Assembly (NCBI GenBank): GCA_905479635.1 | Contig: CAJQNG010000040.1 | Location: forward strand, 1 to 36,049 | Length of the DNA: 36,049 bases | Reading direction: 5' to 3' | DNA from: an uncultured Boseongicola sp. | GTDB lineage: Bacteria > Pseudomonadota > Alphaproteobacteria > Rhodobacterales > Rhodobacteraceae | Shown here: one piece after another, positions 1 to 7,317 of the stretch | Numbering within the stretch: position 1 is the stretch's first letter | How the letters are laid out: every line of letters starts with the position of its first letter | Notes under the pieces: model-generated | What the model was told of the DNA's origin: nothing | Seen by the model: only the letters and a program-made list of their open reading frames with translations | The model's database searches: none | Position numbers and translations under genes: made by a program

Positions 1-63
1 ATGCACAATCAAGTGGCATGACGCGTCTATCGCTAAGGGACGGCGCGCCGCCATCCCCACCGC

Positions 64-205
64 CGGCGTTGTCACATTAACTTTTCCAAGTCAAAATATC
101 GAAGTTTTTCAAAATGCGTGTTGCTGGGTTTCAATGACTTACGAGATTTCAAGTTCTGTCAAAAAGACGAAATCTGCCGATTACTGCGTTAATGTGACAA
201 CGCCG
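64..205. repeat. Small element with 18-bp perfect terminal inverted repeats
   Basis: CGGCGTTGTCACATTAAC at 64-81 is repeated as its exact reverse complement at 188-205, enclosing about 106 bases of AT-rich sequence with no ORF. The size and structure fit a MITE or a solo remnant of an insertion sequence. I see no clear target-site duplication: the eight bases on either side (CCACCGCC and GATGCGAG) do not match. It lies just upstream of a truncated restriction-enzyme-like ORF, which fits a region that has suffered insertions. The inverted repeat is seen directly; the mobile-element reading is inference. Confidence 0.55.
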
Positions 206-241
206 ATGCGAGGCCGATCTGACGGTCGCTGGACGGCCTGA

Positions 242-757
242 GTGCAGAACGACGGAGCTGGCGCAGTGAAGTTCGGTGTGCTGGCAGATCTATTTGAGGG
301 CGCCGGGGCGAAGGTGCTGACCGAGGTTGAGATTAACCGACAGAGGTCAAACCAGCACGAGTTTCAGGGCGTCAGTGGGTTCCGGGAGTTTCTGGGTACA
401 CCTGCAGAAAAACAGACGTTTCCTGCGACCTTTTACTGGCTGGGGGATGACGAAGACACCGAACCGGTAAAGGTCGGTTCGCTCTGCGCCTTGAGTGATG
501 TCCGTCGTGAACAGCCCGGGCGCAGCCCCGAGTGTCATTTGTACTACGCGGCTGGCTCTGAGCCAGTCGTCCATCGAGCCCGTGCGGGGGATCAGGTTGT
601 TATTGCTCGCGGTAAGGACGGCCCTGTAGCTCAATTCAAACACTCCACTCAACTCGATCAGAGGCAATACACAGTCCAAAACCTGATTTTCGCGCGAGAG
701 AATAACGATCTGGATTCAGAATGCCTGATCTGCCAAAGGTCAGTGGTGACAGCGTAA
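242..757 (+). pseudogene. EcoRII-like type II restriction endonuclease, N-terminal fragment
   Basis: The first ~130 residues (VKFGVLADLFEGAGAKVL, then SNQHEFQGV, then FYWLGDDED and the ARAGDQVVIARGKDG stretch) resemble, from memory, the N-terminal region of EcoRII-type restriction endonucleases. In that family the region is a DNA-binding pseudobarrel placed before the nuclease domain. Family members run to about 400 residues. Here similarity stops near residue 135 and the last ~40 residues run antisense through the end of the convergent epimerase-like gene, so no catalytic domain is present. Start codons could be GTG 242 or GTG 266; the second removes eight non-family residues. No partner methyltransferase is visible. 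It is probably a non-functional remnant. The family call is moderate; truncation is clear if the family is right. Confidence 0.5.
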
Positions 758-1745
758 GATCTTGCTTTAGCAGAATCTTACCGAAAGCGCCTTCTCGGGC
801 TAGCGGGCTCTTGCCTAGTGCGTGCCCGACAGTCATCGCCGCTCGGGTTAGCAGACTGGTTTCACCCACGTGCGCCCCAAGAATCACGCTCATACCTCGA
901 GCGTGTGCAGCTTGCGCAAGCTCAATTGAGCGTAGAAGGCCACCGCATTTAGATACGCGGACATTTGCAACCCAGCTGTCTGGCTGCCCCGAATACTGAT
1001 CAAGTTGAGAGGCATTGATGAGGCTTTCATCAAGAATAATAGCGACACCCAGTTCTTGGGATATCCTTTGCATTCCAGAGACATCACCTACGGAAAGTGG
1101 CTCCTCAATAGCCCAGACATTGCGGTCAATTGCGTTGATGTGCTCTATGCATACCTCTGGTTCTTTCCACAGATTATTCGCATCGACACGAATTGTCGCG
1201 TGTTGGGGTAACCGGGCGAGCTTTTGCTTGTCACGCTCGAGGTTGGTGTTCAGCTTGATCTTGAAATCGGACAGCCCCACAACTGAGTATGCAAATGCCA
1301 CGATGCCGGTTTTTAGAGGTGAGCTGTCACCAAGCACAGCGCTGTAGCGCATCGGGGCACGCAAAGGCGGATACCCAAGATATTCCTCGATCGACAACCC
1401 ATCACGCCGCGCAAGAAAATCCAATAGCGCCATCTCGACGGCGGCGAAAGCCGCTGGATTCTGAGATACTTGAGTTTCATGAGATTCGATCCACTCCCGA
1501 ATTGTCGATTGATCCGCGCAAGACTCAACAAGGTTGGGCCCGTACTTAGAGACAAATACCTGAGCGGTTTCTTCAGTTTCTCCGGTAACATAACTTCGCG
1601 GGCAACCTTCACCAAATCCGCTGATCCCACTTCGATCGGAAACCTCCACAATAATATTAGATGTTGCTGCACGAGAAGCAGACGCATGAGAAAATCGGAA
1701 TCGAAATTTGCTGGGAAAATGCCCCCATCTCAGGACCGGCGACAT
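636..1745 (-). CDS. Enolase-superfamily enzyme, dipeptide epimerase / N-acylamino acid racemase-like
   Basis: This 369-residue protein is a member of the muconate-lactonizing-enzyme subgroup of the enolase superfamily. The capping domain is followed by the barrel with all expected residues: KIK (Lys162/Lys164), metal ligands Asp188 (RVDANN), Glu214 (IEEP) and Asp239 (ILDES), and Lys266 (VSKCGG). This two-lysine pattern is that of 1,1-proton-transfer enzymes such as L-Ala-D/L-Glu epimerase and N-succinylamino acid racemase, which invert the alpha carbon of an acylated or peptidyl amino acid; o-succinylbenzoate synthase shares it. Its ATG overlaps the stop of the upstream GH3 gene (TGATG), so the two are probably translationally coupled. 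The 3' end overlaps the convergent restriction-enzyme fragment. Superfamily and catalytic residues are clear; the substrate is not. Confidence 0.85.
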   Translation of the reverse strand: MSPVLRWGHFPSKFRFRFSHASASRAATSNIIVEVSDRSGISGFGEGCPRSYVTGETEETAQVFVSKYGPNLVESCADQSTIREWIESHETQVSQNPAAFAAVEMALLDFLARRDGLSIEEYLGYPPLRAPMRYSAVLGDSSPLKTGIVAFAYSVVGLSDFKIKLNTNLERDKQKLARLPQHATIRVDANNLWKEPEVCIEHINAIDRNVWAIEEPLSVGDVSGMQRISQELGVAIILDESLINASQLDQYSGQPDSWVANVRVSKCGGLLRSIELAQAAHARGMSVILGAHVGETSLLTRAAMTVGHALGKSPLAREGAFGKILLKQDLTLSPLTFGRSGILNPDRYSLARKSGFGLCIASDRVEWSV

Positions 1746-3433
1746 CAGCGTGACCCGTCAGGAGATGTTGCATCTTCCAAGACTACCCAGGGGGCAAGCT
1801 TTGCTGACCAGTCTCGCTGATAGCCTAGGATGACGGGTTTGTATTGCGCTTCTCGCACTCCTGCTGCCACGCTTTGGTCTCGCAATGCGCTCATTGTTCC
1901 CGGCTTTAGTCGTCGCCCAATCAAGGGATAAATTCGATCGCTTGCACGTTTGTCTGCGTATTCGCTGTTCACTACTTGAAGCTGCTGGTCCACGAATGCA
2001 GCAAAGGCATTTGGGTCAGCTCCACCATCAGTTTCGATCAGAAATTCATACCTTGCTGCCGTCTCGTCAGCGAGAAACATGTAACCACTGACAGAGAGCC
2101 CCAAAGAGGAGATCAACGTGGACGCAGCCGTAATTACTTGATGCTCGCTGAGCTTCTCGCCCGTAATATTTGTAACGCCGCGTCCCTTCTGCAGAAAGCT
2201 CAGGCTTGGACAGGCTCCGATGCCGGTTTTGGCGCGCAAAAGATCATTGATATTATAGCGATAGAGGCCTGACTGAGTTGTAACAAAGACATAATATTCT
2301 TTGCCGTGTACTAGCTCATGGATTCCCATGAAGTGTTGTCTGTTTTCATCCCAGTCTTCACGCAAAACGAATTCGTACACGTGCTCGGTAATCAAGGGCA
2401 TACAAATATTTGAAAGGGCATCGAAATTGAATGTGCCCATGAATTCGCTTGCGGCGTATCCGTATTCCACAACCTTCACTGAGGCGGGTAGATTGTGGCG
2501 AAGTTTTGAAAGAGCGACGCCGCAACTTCCGCCAGTCCAAGTTGCAATCGCCGCGAGTCTTGGCCACACGATTTCCGGCGACAATCGAGAGTCAGTCTCA
2601 AGCGCCTGACGCAGACTTAGCAATCTCCCAGGCTCTATTTTCTGAAAGATTTCGCCGACTACCGAAACAACGGATGGATGAAGGTTTTTGGCCGAGCGGG
2701 TTTCAAGCGCATCAAGAAGTAGTTCCTGATCAGCCTCAATAATCTCGCAGACTTTTAAAATAGAAGAAGGGTTCGCCGTTCCAATGCCGCTGATATCGGA
2801 GCGTGACAAAGCTGCTAGTGCGTAGACCTGATACTTCGCCGCGACGTCGCAAATCTCAAAGGTTTGAGCGGGAATAGCGAACTTTGCGGCGAGAAGGCGC
2901 GGGAGCGATTTATAGGCACTTCCCGAACTGGATCCGTAAGCGACACCGTTTTCCAGGCGCCCTTCGATCGGTGGGCTGGCCATTCCTAGAATTGCCCCCG
3001 AGAAGAACCCGGTGCTTTGCCATGTAGACAAAGACAATAGTCGTTGAGTTAAACGCATCTGACGCAGCCCGTTTTGGGTCACTGGTATAAACTTGCTTCT
3101 TCCAGTCGTTCCGCTGGTCTTGGCGCAATATACAGTTGGCTCGATGGTGAGAGCAGACTCACCTGATATTTGTCGTTCGATATACGGTTGCAGAGTATCA
3201 AATGTCTGCACCGGCACATTTTCACGAAACGATTTCATGTCGTGGATGGCTGCAAAGTTATGCCGTCTTCCAAAATCTGTTTCGGCATTTGCAGCGACAA
3301 TTTTCAACAATAGTTTTTCCTGCACTTTCGCAGGGTCAGCGAAGGCTTTTTCGATCGGACCGCGATACACAGACAAAATCCAATACATCCCGAGACCTAT
3401 CAGTCGGTTTGTGATCGCGCCGGAGGCAATCAT
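1745..3433 (-). CDS. GH3-family acyl-acid amido synthetase
   Basis: The 562-residue protein has the features of the GH3 family, adenylating enzymes of the firefly-luciferase superfamily that activate a carboxylic acid with ATP and join it to an amino acid amine. The three nucleotide-binding motifs are visible: TSGTTGRSKFIPV (about 106-118), VEYGYAASEFMG (about 322-333) and YRYNINDLLR (about 391-400). Plant members conjugate hormones such as auxin and jasmonate; bacterial members are mostly uncharacterised. The start ATG overlaps the stop of the upstream desaturase-like gene by 4 bases and its own stop overlaps the next start, so the three genes form a coupled unit. The acyl substrate and amino acid cannot be read from sequence. 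I see no frameshift or missing motif. Confidence 0.88.
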   Translation of the reverse strand: MIASGAITNRLIGLGMYWILSVYRGPIEKAFADPAKVQEKLLLKIVAANAETDFGRRHNFAAIHDMKSFRENVPVQTFDTLQPYIERQISGESALTIEPTVYCAKTSGTTGRSKFIPVTQNGLRQMRLTQRLLSLSTWQSTGFFSGAILGMASPPIEGRLENGVAYGSSSGSAYKSLPRLLAAKFAIPAQTFEICDVAAKYQVYALAALSRSDISGIGTANPSSILKVCEIIEADQELLLDALETRSAKNLHPSVVSVVGEIFQKIEPGRLLSLRQALETDSRLSPEIVWPRLAAIATWTGGSCGVALSKLRHNLPASVKVVEYGYAASEFMGTFNFDALSNICMPLITEHVYEFVLREDWDENRQHFMGIHELVHGKEYYVFVTTQSGLYRYNINDLLRAKTGIGACPSLSFLQKGRGVTNITGEKLSEHQVITAASTLISSLGLSVSGYMFLADETAARYEFLIETDGGADPNAFAAFVDQQLQVVNSEYADKRASDRIYPLIGRRLKPGTMSALRDQSVAAGVREAQYKPVILGYQRDWSAKLAPWVVLEDATSPDGSR

Positions 3434-4809
3434 TTGTCTGTCGCGTCCGTTGGCGTTGTAAACGGCGCCATGAGTTGGGCGCGAAAACTGTTGGGCCAGT
3501 TTCGATTTTCAATTCCGACGCGCCCAACTTCACGGTCCGCCGGTAGATACCGGGTTCCAAAAATCGTATCCCATATAATAAGGTTGTTGCCATAGTTCGA
3601 ATTTGCTTCTGATATCTTCGCTGAATGATGCCATCTGTGTAGCTCAGGGCCGGCAATGATATAGTTGAGCGGCCCGAGCTTAACCTCAGCGTTTGAGTGT
3701 TGATAAAAGCCATTGATGGCATAAAGGACAAAATACGTTCCGAACACTTCAGGGCTTACGCCCAGCAATAAGAAAGGCGCTGTGTCTCCAAGGAACTGTA
3801 TTGCTTTGTCAAATGGATGAAATCGACCAACATTGATCGTGTAAAGTTTGTCAGATGCGTGGTGTACCGCATGAAGACGCCAAAGTGGGCCATAGACATG
3901 AAGCGCCCGGTGTATCCAGTAGCGAAAGAACTCCGCCACCACCAACATTAGCATGATTTGAACCAGTATAGGCGCCTCGTGTGGCCAAAAGCCAGTTATC
4001 GCAACCACTTCGCTTTGGGAGACGCCCACAAGAATTGCCAAAGTCAGCGCTTTCAATGTGACCGGGACACCTATCTGAACAAAAGCAACGAAAAGCCCGT
4101 CCTGAACTACTTCCTTAAGAAGAGGGCGCCAGTCCTTGCGTGCAGGCGCAAGAGTCTCGTGCAGGATAATTCCAACCAACCCTAGAAGCGCGCTCAGATA
4201 AGATGAGAAGAGAAGTGGTGCGCCGGTGTCTCGCAGCCAGACGTACATTGTAAATCCGCTTATGATCAGGATCGGATAGGCAGCTACAGCCGCAATCTTG
4301 CGGGCCAAATGCTCCCAGAATGTGGAAGGTTCTTCGGCCGTTAGAAGCGTGCCCAATGTCAGCAGAAAAGCAGCCAATATGAAGTGAAATGCGGATGATA
4401 CCGCTCCATCAAACCACGACGATGAAGACAACTCGAGAAAGCCGACAACCATTCGCAAAAACATGACTAGTGCATAAACGAACGCTGCAATCTTGAGTGC
4501 GCGGCCAAGGCGAGGTCTCCGAGTATTTGGGCTAACCGCCCAAGTAACGGTGAGCATTGTCAAAAATATCAGTATCTGGAGGCCTAATAAAACCGGATAG
4601 GGCATGGTGTCGGTATGCCATAGATCAAAGCGCGGCAATCCGTCCAAATCGCGGTTGAGTTGCAGGTACTGCGCGATGATCCGGAGAGAAAATATGAAAC
4701 TGAGTGCTACCAGTATTGGCCGCAGAAGTTGTGAACAGTCGCCGTTTTGTGTCTCGTTCATCAAGGAAGCATCCCTTTGTTTTTGTTCGGGAACGGCACG
4801 TAGTTTCAT
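3430..4809 (-). CDS. Sterol desaturase / fatty acid hydroxylase-superfamily membrane protein
   Basis: A 459-residue integral membrane protein. The C-terminal half carries the di-iron histidine clusters of the family: HRALH (300-304), HAVHH (313-317) and HRWHH (391-395), plus single histidines in between (for example in GRFHPF). Members hydroxylate or desaturate lipids, sterols and related hydrophobic chains at the membrane. The first ~190 residues add several extra hydrophobic segments, making it longer than the common ~250-300-residue members. The start is uncertain: ATG at 4809 or ATG at 4761 (MNETQNG), the latter preceded by an AAAGGG about 11 bases upstream. It overlaps the GH3 gene by 4 bases (ATGA). 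The substrate is unknown; from context it may modify the acyl chain of the GH3 product. Confidence 0.85.
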   Translation of the reverse strand: MKLRAVPEQKQRDASLMNETQNGDCSQLLRPILVALSFIFSLRIIAQYLQLNRDLDGLPRFDLWHTDTMPYPVLLGLQILIFLTMLTVTWAVSPNTRRPRLGRALKIAAFVYALVMFLRMVVGFLELSSSSWFDGAVSSAFHFILAAFLLTLGTLLTAEEPSTFWEHLARKIAAVAAYPILIISGFTMYVWLRDTGAPLLFSSYLSALLGLVGIILHETLAPARKDWRPLLKEVVQDGLFVAFVQIGVPVTLKALTLAILVGVSQSEVVAITGFWPHEAPILVQIMLMLVVAEFFRYWIHRALHVYGPLWRLHAVHHASDKLYTINVGRFHPFDKAIQFLGDTAPFLLLGVSPEVFGTYFVLYAINGFYQHSNAEVKLGPLNYIIAGPELHRWHHSAKISEANSNYGNNLIIWDTIFGTRYLPADREVGRVGIENRNWPNSFRAQLMAPFTTPTDATDK

Positions 4810-4887
4810 GGCTCAAAGCCACGAACTATGGGCATTACTCAGTTTCCGTTGTGTTTGTGTCTCGAAGCAAGAGAGCTGATTGTCATT

Positions 4888-5199
4888 TCAACGAAATCTG
4901 CATTCCGCCGCCTGTCCGGCATATGCAGAGCTGCGGGTATCGTTGAAGCCGGGCAGAAGGCAGGCTGCGAAGGTGCTGAAAAGCGCGTCGCGGGTGGGCT
5001 TCATAAACTTAGTTGATGAAGCGCCGGGCAAGGGATTGTCTGCAGCGCACCCGGAAAGAGCGACTGCGGCTCCAAGCGCCGCCACGGCAAGGAAGCCTCT
5101 GAATGAGCCCCGGCGATCGGCGCAATCAAGATCAGCGGATCCATCAAGTGTATCTGAACCCGTGGTTCCGACTGGCTTTGTGGAGTAAATTACATTCAT
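4888..5199 (-). CDS. Small lipoprotein-like or exported protein, first gene of the operon
   Basis: The ORF track extends to 5271, but ATG 5199 is the likely start because it is preceded by a good ribosome binding site (GGAGG, 6 bases upstream) and lies just downstream of a recognisable promoter. The 103-residue protein has a 28-residue hydrophilic lead, then RRGSFRGFLAVAALGAAVALSGC. This is a hydrophobic segment ending in a lipobox-like LSGC, with a twin-arginine-like RR ahead of it. The remaining ~50 residues (KPTRDALFSTFAACLLPGF) match nothing I recognise. The long hydrophilic lead is unusual for a plain Sec lipoprotein. It may be the N-terminal remnant of a larger exported protein, since the C terminus ends without any visible domain. 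Confidence 0.5.
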   Translation of the reverse strand: MNVIYSTKPVGTTGSDTLDGSADLDCADRRGSFRGFLAVAALGAAVALSGCAADNPLPGASSTKFMKPTRDALFSTFAACLLPGFNDTRSSAYAGQAAECRFR

Positions 5200-5216
5200 C
5201 TCGACCTCCAGGTACT

Positions 5217-5237
5217 TATATGAACACCGTTCAAATA
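5217..5237. promoter_or_regulatory. TetR-type operator 1 (imperfect palindrome)
   Basis: TGAAC-ACC-GTTCA at 5221-5233 is a dyad with matching flanking bases out to 5217/5237. It lies immediately downstream of the -10 element of the minus-strand promoter, over the expected transcription start, where a bound repressor would block initiation. It shares the half-site TGAAC with operator 2. Assignment to a TetR-family regulator is inference from operator style; no regulator gene is seen in this window. Confidence 0.6.
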
Positions 5238-5239
5238 AA

Positions 5240-5268
5240 TTGTTACGCGCGCGGCGATCGCGAGTCAA
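5240..5268 (-). promoter_or_regulatory. Sigma70-type promoter of the GH3 operon
   Basis: On the minus strand TTGACT (5268-5263) is followed after exactly 17 bases by TAACAA (5245-5240), a good match to a housekeeping promoter. It points at the 103-residue lipoprotein-like gene and the coupled genes behind it. The two operator palindromes flank it on both sides. Confidence 0.6.
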
Positions 5269-5273
5269 CAAAT

Positions 5274-5292
5274 AAATGAACGACGTTCATTT
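5274..5292. promoter_or_regulatory. TetR-type operator 2 (perfect 19-bp palindrome)
   Basis: AAATGAACGACGTTCATTT is a perfect 19-base palindrome centred on 5283. It sits just upstream of the -35 element of the minus-strand promoter, with its centre 56 bases from the centre of operator 1. Spacing and shared half-sites suggest a repressor binding both sites. Confidence 0.65.
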
Positions 5293-5736
5293 TTGTAGCC
5301 AAGCCAACCCTATCAGGAATCGAAGAATTGAGGAGAAAGTCAGTCAAACTTCTTTACTTCAGGATATTCGCTCCGCTGCTTCACAACCAAAACGCGAATA
5401 TTGAAGCTCGTGATCACTTCCTCAGAGCCAGATACCTTCTAAGAAGGGTGGCGTGTGCGTTGGCGGCGCGGTTTAGCTTGAAGGCACCTCCGTTGGAAAG
5501 GCTGCACTCGTGGTTAAACACGGCGCCATAACACCCGCCATGAAACTGAAAATGGCCGCCGGAATTCCACGGCTGAGCCCCATTAAAAATGGGGGGATTA
5601 CCGAGTGATTGTTGATCTCGAACACATTTTAATCAGAAACTCTTGTGTCACCCAATACAATCTGGGCTGACTTCTTCCCTGCTCAGCGCCAACTGGCCGA
5701 GCCGCGAGGACGGCTCGGTCTCTTTTCGTGATGGAG
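5293..5736. other. Gene-poor spacer between the two left operons
   Basis: About 440 bases without a convincing gene. The 67-residue ORF at 5328-5531 has no recognisable domain and I do not call it. A small hairpin, CCCCATT-AAA-AATGGGG, lies at 5578-5594, and a terminator-like hairpin is listed separately at 5697-5726. Confidence 0.5.
5697..5726 (+). terminator. Rho-independent terminator-like hairpin
   Basis: CCGAGCCG (5697-5704) pairs perfectly with CGGCTCGG (5711-5718) around a 6-base loop and is followed by TCTCTTTT. The T-run orients it on the plus strand, yet the nearest gene end is the minus-strand hydrolase at 5737. It could work weakly for that operon or mark the end of a lost plus-strand gene. 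Confidence 0.5.
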
Positions 5737-6612
5737 CTAGGGCTTCGGCGAAACCACCTTTTTGGGCGCGTTAATCATGTCGATTGCTGTTCGAAATAGA
5801 CGTGTTTCAGGGTCTGCAAGATCAGCGATGACATCGAAGTGGTTGCGGTTGGGCACTTCAAATTCAATGACCGAGCCTCCGGCTTGGGAAACTTTGGCGG
5901 TGAAGTCCTGACTCTGGCGTTTGAACTCGGCGGTTTCGGTTTCACCCCAGACAACGACAAGAGGTACGTCGACGGGGGCCGGTAGTTGCATCGGGCTATT
6001 TAAGCGCGCCAAGGCTTTTGTCAGGGACAGCCAATCGTTCGGCTTGCAGAAGCGCAGGGGCTCCAAATCATACAGACCGCTTGCAAGAAGCGCGCCTTTG
6101 ACCGGGCTTCCTAATTCACGGGTGTCGGGCTGGAGTGCCATTGCTGCGAGATGAGCGCCCGCAGACGAGCCGCCGAGGTAGACACGAGCGGCGTCAAAGC
6201 TCAGACGTTGCGTATTTTGAGTGAGGTGCGAGACGGCGCGCCGGACTTGATCGACAATTTGGCCCAGAGACGCGGCCGGTGCCAGCGAATATTCGACAAC
6301 TGCAACACCGACACCCATCGAAACGAACGATTTCGCCATAAAGGCTGAGTCGGATCTGCCCAGAGCGCGCCAATAGCCTCCGTGGATGAAGACAAACAGC
6401 GGGCTGTTGGGCGCCTTGGCGGGAAAGAAATCTATGCGCTCGTCGTCGCCAGGGCCGTAGGCAATATCGCAGATGACCGAGAGGTTGGAATAGGCGCTAT
6501 TGCTGAGGCTGCGATAAGCGCGCATCTCGGCGTCGAAGTCGCTTACCGTGCCGCGGGCATCGTATTGTGTTTCGAGGTCGGCCATTGTCATGCAGCGATA
6601 GGGGTGTTCCAA
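5737..6612 (-). CDS. Alpha/beta hydrolase, animal-type arylformamidase (kynurenine formamidase)-like
   Basis: This 291-residue alpha/beta hydrolase carries the oxyanion motif FIHGGYW and the nucleophile elbow GGSSAGAHLAAM, followed near the C terminus by NRNHFDV with the likely catalytic His. HGGYW plus SAGAHLAAM, and the intervening VVEYSLAPAASLGQIVDQV, closely recall the animal-type kynurenine formamidases that hydrolyse N-formylkynurenine. The bacterial KynB family is unrelated. It is the last gene of the transporter operon, beginning 3 bases after livF, at a TTG (6612) preceded by GGGAG. ATG 6591 or ATG 6585 are alternative starts. The presence of 3-hydroxyanthranilate dioxygenase as first gene of the same operon supports an aryl-amide or ester substrate. 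Exact activity is unproven; a related carboxylesterase is possible. Confidence 0.75.
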   Translation of the reverse strand: MEHPYRCMTMADLETQYDARGTVSDFDAEMRAYRSLSNSAYSNLSVICDIAYGPGDDERIDFFPAKAPNSPLFVFIHGGYWRALGRSDSAFMAKSFVSMGVGVAVVEYSLAPAASLGQIVDQVRRAVSHLTQNTQRLSFDAARVYLGGSSAGAHLAAMALQPDTRELGSPVKGALLASGLYDLEPLRFCKPNDWLSLTKALARLNSPMQLPAPVDVPLVVVWGETETAEFKRQSQDFTAKVSQAGGSVIEFEVPNRNHFDVIADLADPETRLFRTAIDMINAPKKVVSPKP

Positions 6613-6615
6613 ACC

Positions 6616-7317
6616 TCAGACTCCCAAATATTTTTCAGCAAAGTTGTCTTCAGCGCGCATGGCGGCGACGTCTCCGTGCCAAGCGACCTGGCCTTTGACG
6701 AGAACGTAATTGTCATCAGCAAGGCGAGCCATATCGTCGAGGTTTTTGTCGATCACGAGGGTCGTTTGTCCTTCAGCTTTCAGTTCACTTAGGACGGACC
6801 AGATTTCCTGGCGGATAAGGGGGGCGAGGCCCTCGGTGGCTTCGTCAAGGATCAACAGTATGGGGTTGGTCATCAGAGCGCGTCCAATGGCCAGCATTTG
6901 TTGTTCGCCGCCGGACAATGAATTTCCAAGCTGGTTCACTCGATCCCTGAGGCGTGGAAAGCGCGCGAATACTTTGTCGAGATCCCATGGGCCGGGTCGG
7001 TTAGATCGGTTGGCAGCCGTCGCAACGAGGTTTTCGCGGACGCTGAGTGTTGGGAAAATCTGACGGCCTTCCGGGACAAGCGCTATCCCGGCGCGGCCGA
7101 TTTGATATGGGCGCTGTTGGGTGATGGTGTCGCCGTTGAATCGAATGGTTCCCGCTTTAGCGGGTGTCAGGCCAGTAATTGTGCGGACTGTTGTTGTCTT
7201 ACCCATGCCATTGCGACCCATGAGCATGACAAGATCGCCTTCCTTGAGTGTCAGGCTAATTCCGAAGAGAACTTGGGACGAGCCGTAGCTGGTTTCGACG
7301 TTTTCAAGGGTCAGCAT
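6616..7317 (-). CDS. livF: Branched-chain amino acid-type ABC transporter ATP-binding protein LivF
   Basis: A 233-residue ABC ATPase with Walker A (GRNGMGKTT), signature (LSGGEQQ), Walker B (LLILDEATEGLAP) and the short LivF form that lacks the LivG-type insertion. The H-loop region reads LVIDKNLDDM instead of the more common LVEQN, a small deviation. With LivG it forms the ATPase pair that powers uptake through LivH/LivM. It overlaps livG by one base and is followed after 3 bases by the hydrolase gene. The transported compound is not set by this subunit; by context it is probably an aromatic or amide compound and not leucine. Confidence 0.88.
   Translation of the reverse strand: MLTLENVETSYGSSQVLFGISLTLKEGDLVMLMGRNGMGKTTTVRTITGLTPAKAGTIRFNGDTITQQRPYQIGRAGIALVPEGRQIFPTLSVRENLVATAANRSNRPGPWDLDKVFARFPRLRDRVNQLGNSLSGGEQQMLAIGRALMTNPILLILDEATEGLAPLIRQEIWSVLSELKAEGQTTLVIDKNLDDMARLADDNYVLVKGQVAWHGDVAAMRAEDNFAEKYLGV

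Noticed and set aside
5328-5531. 67-residue plus-strand ORF opposite the operator region
   Set aside because: It lies where a divergent tetR gene might be expected, but the sequence has no helix-turn-helix pattern and no domain I recognise.
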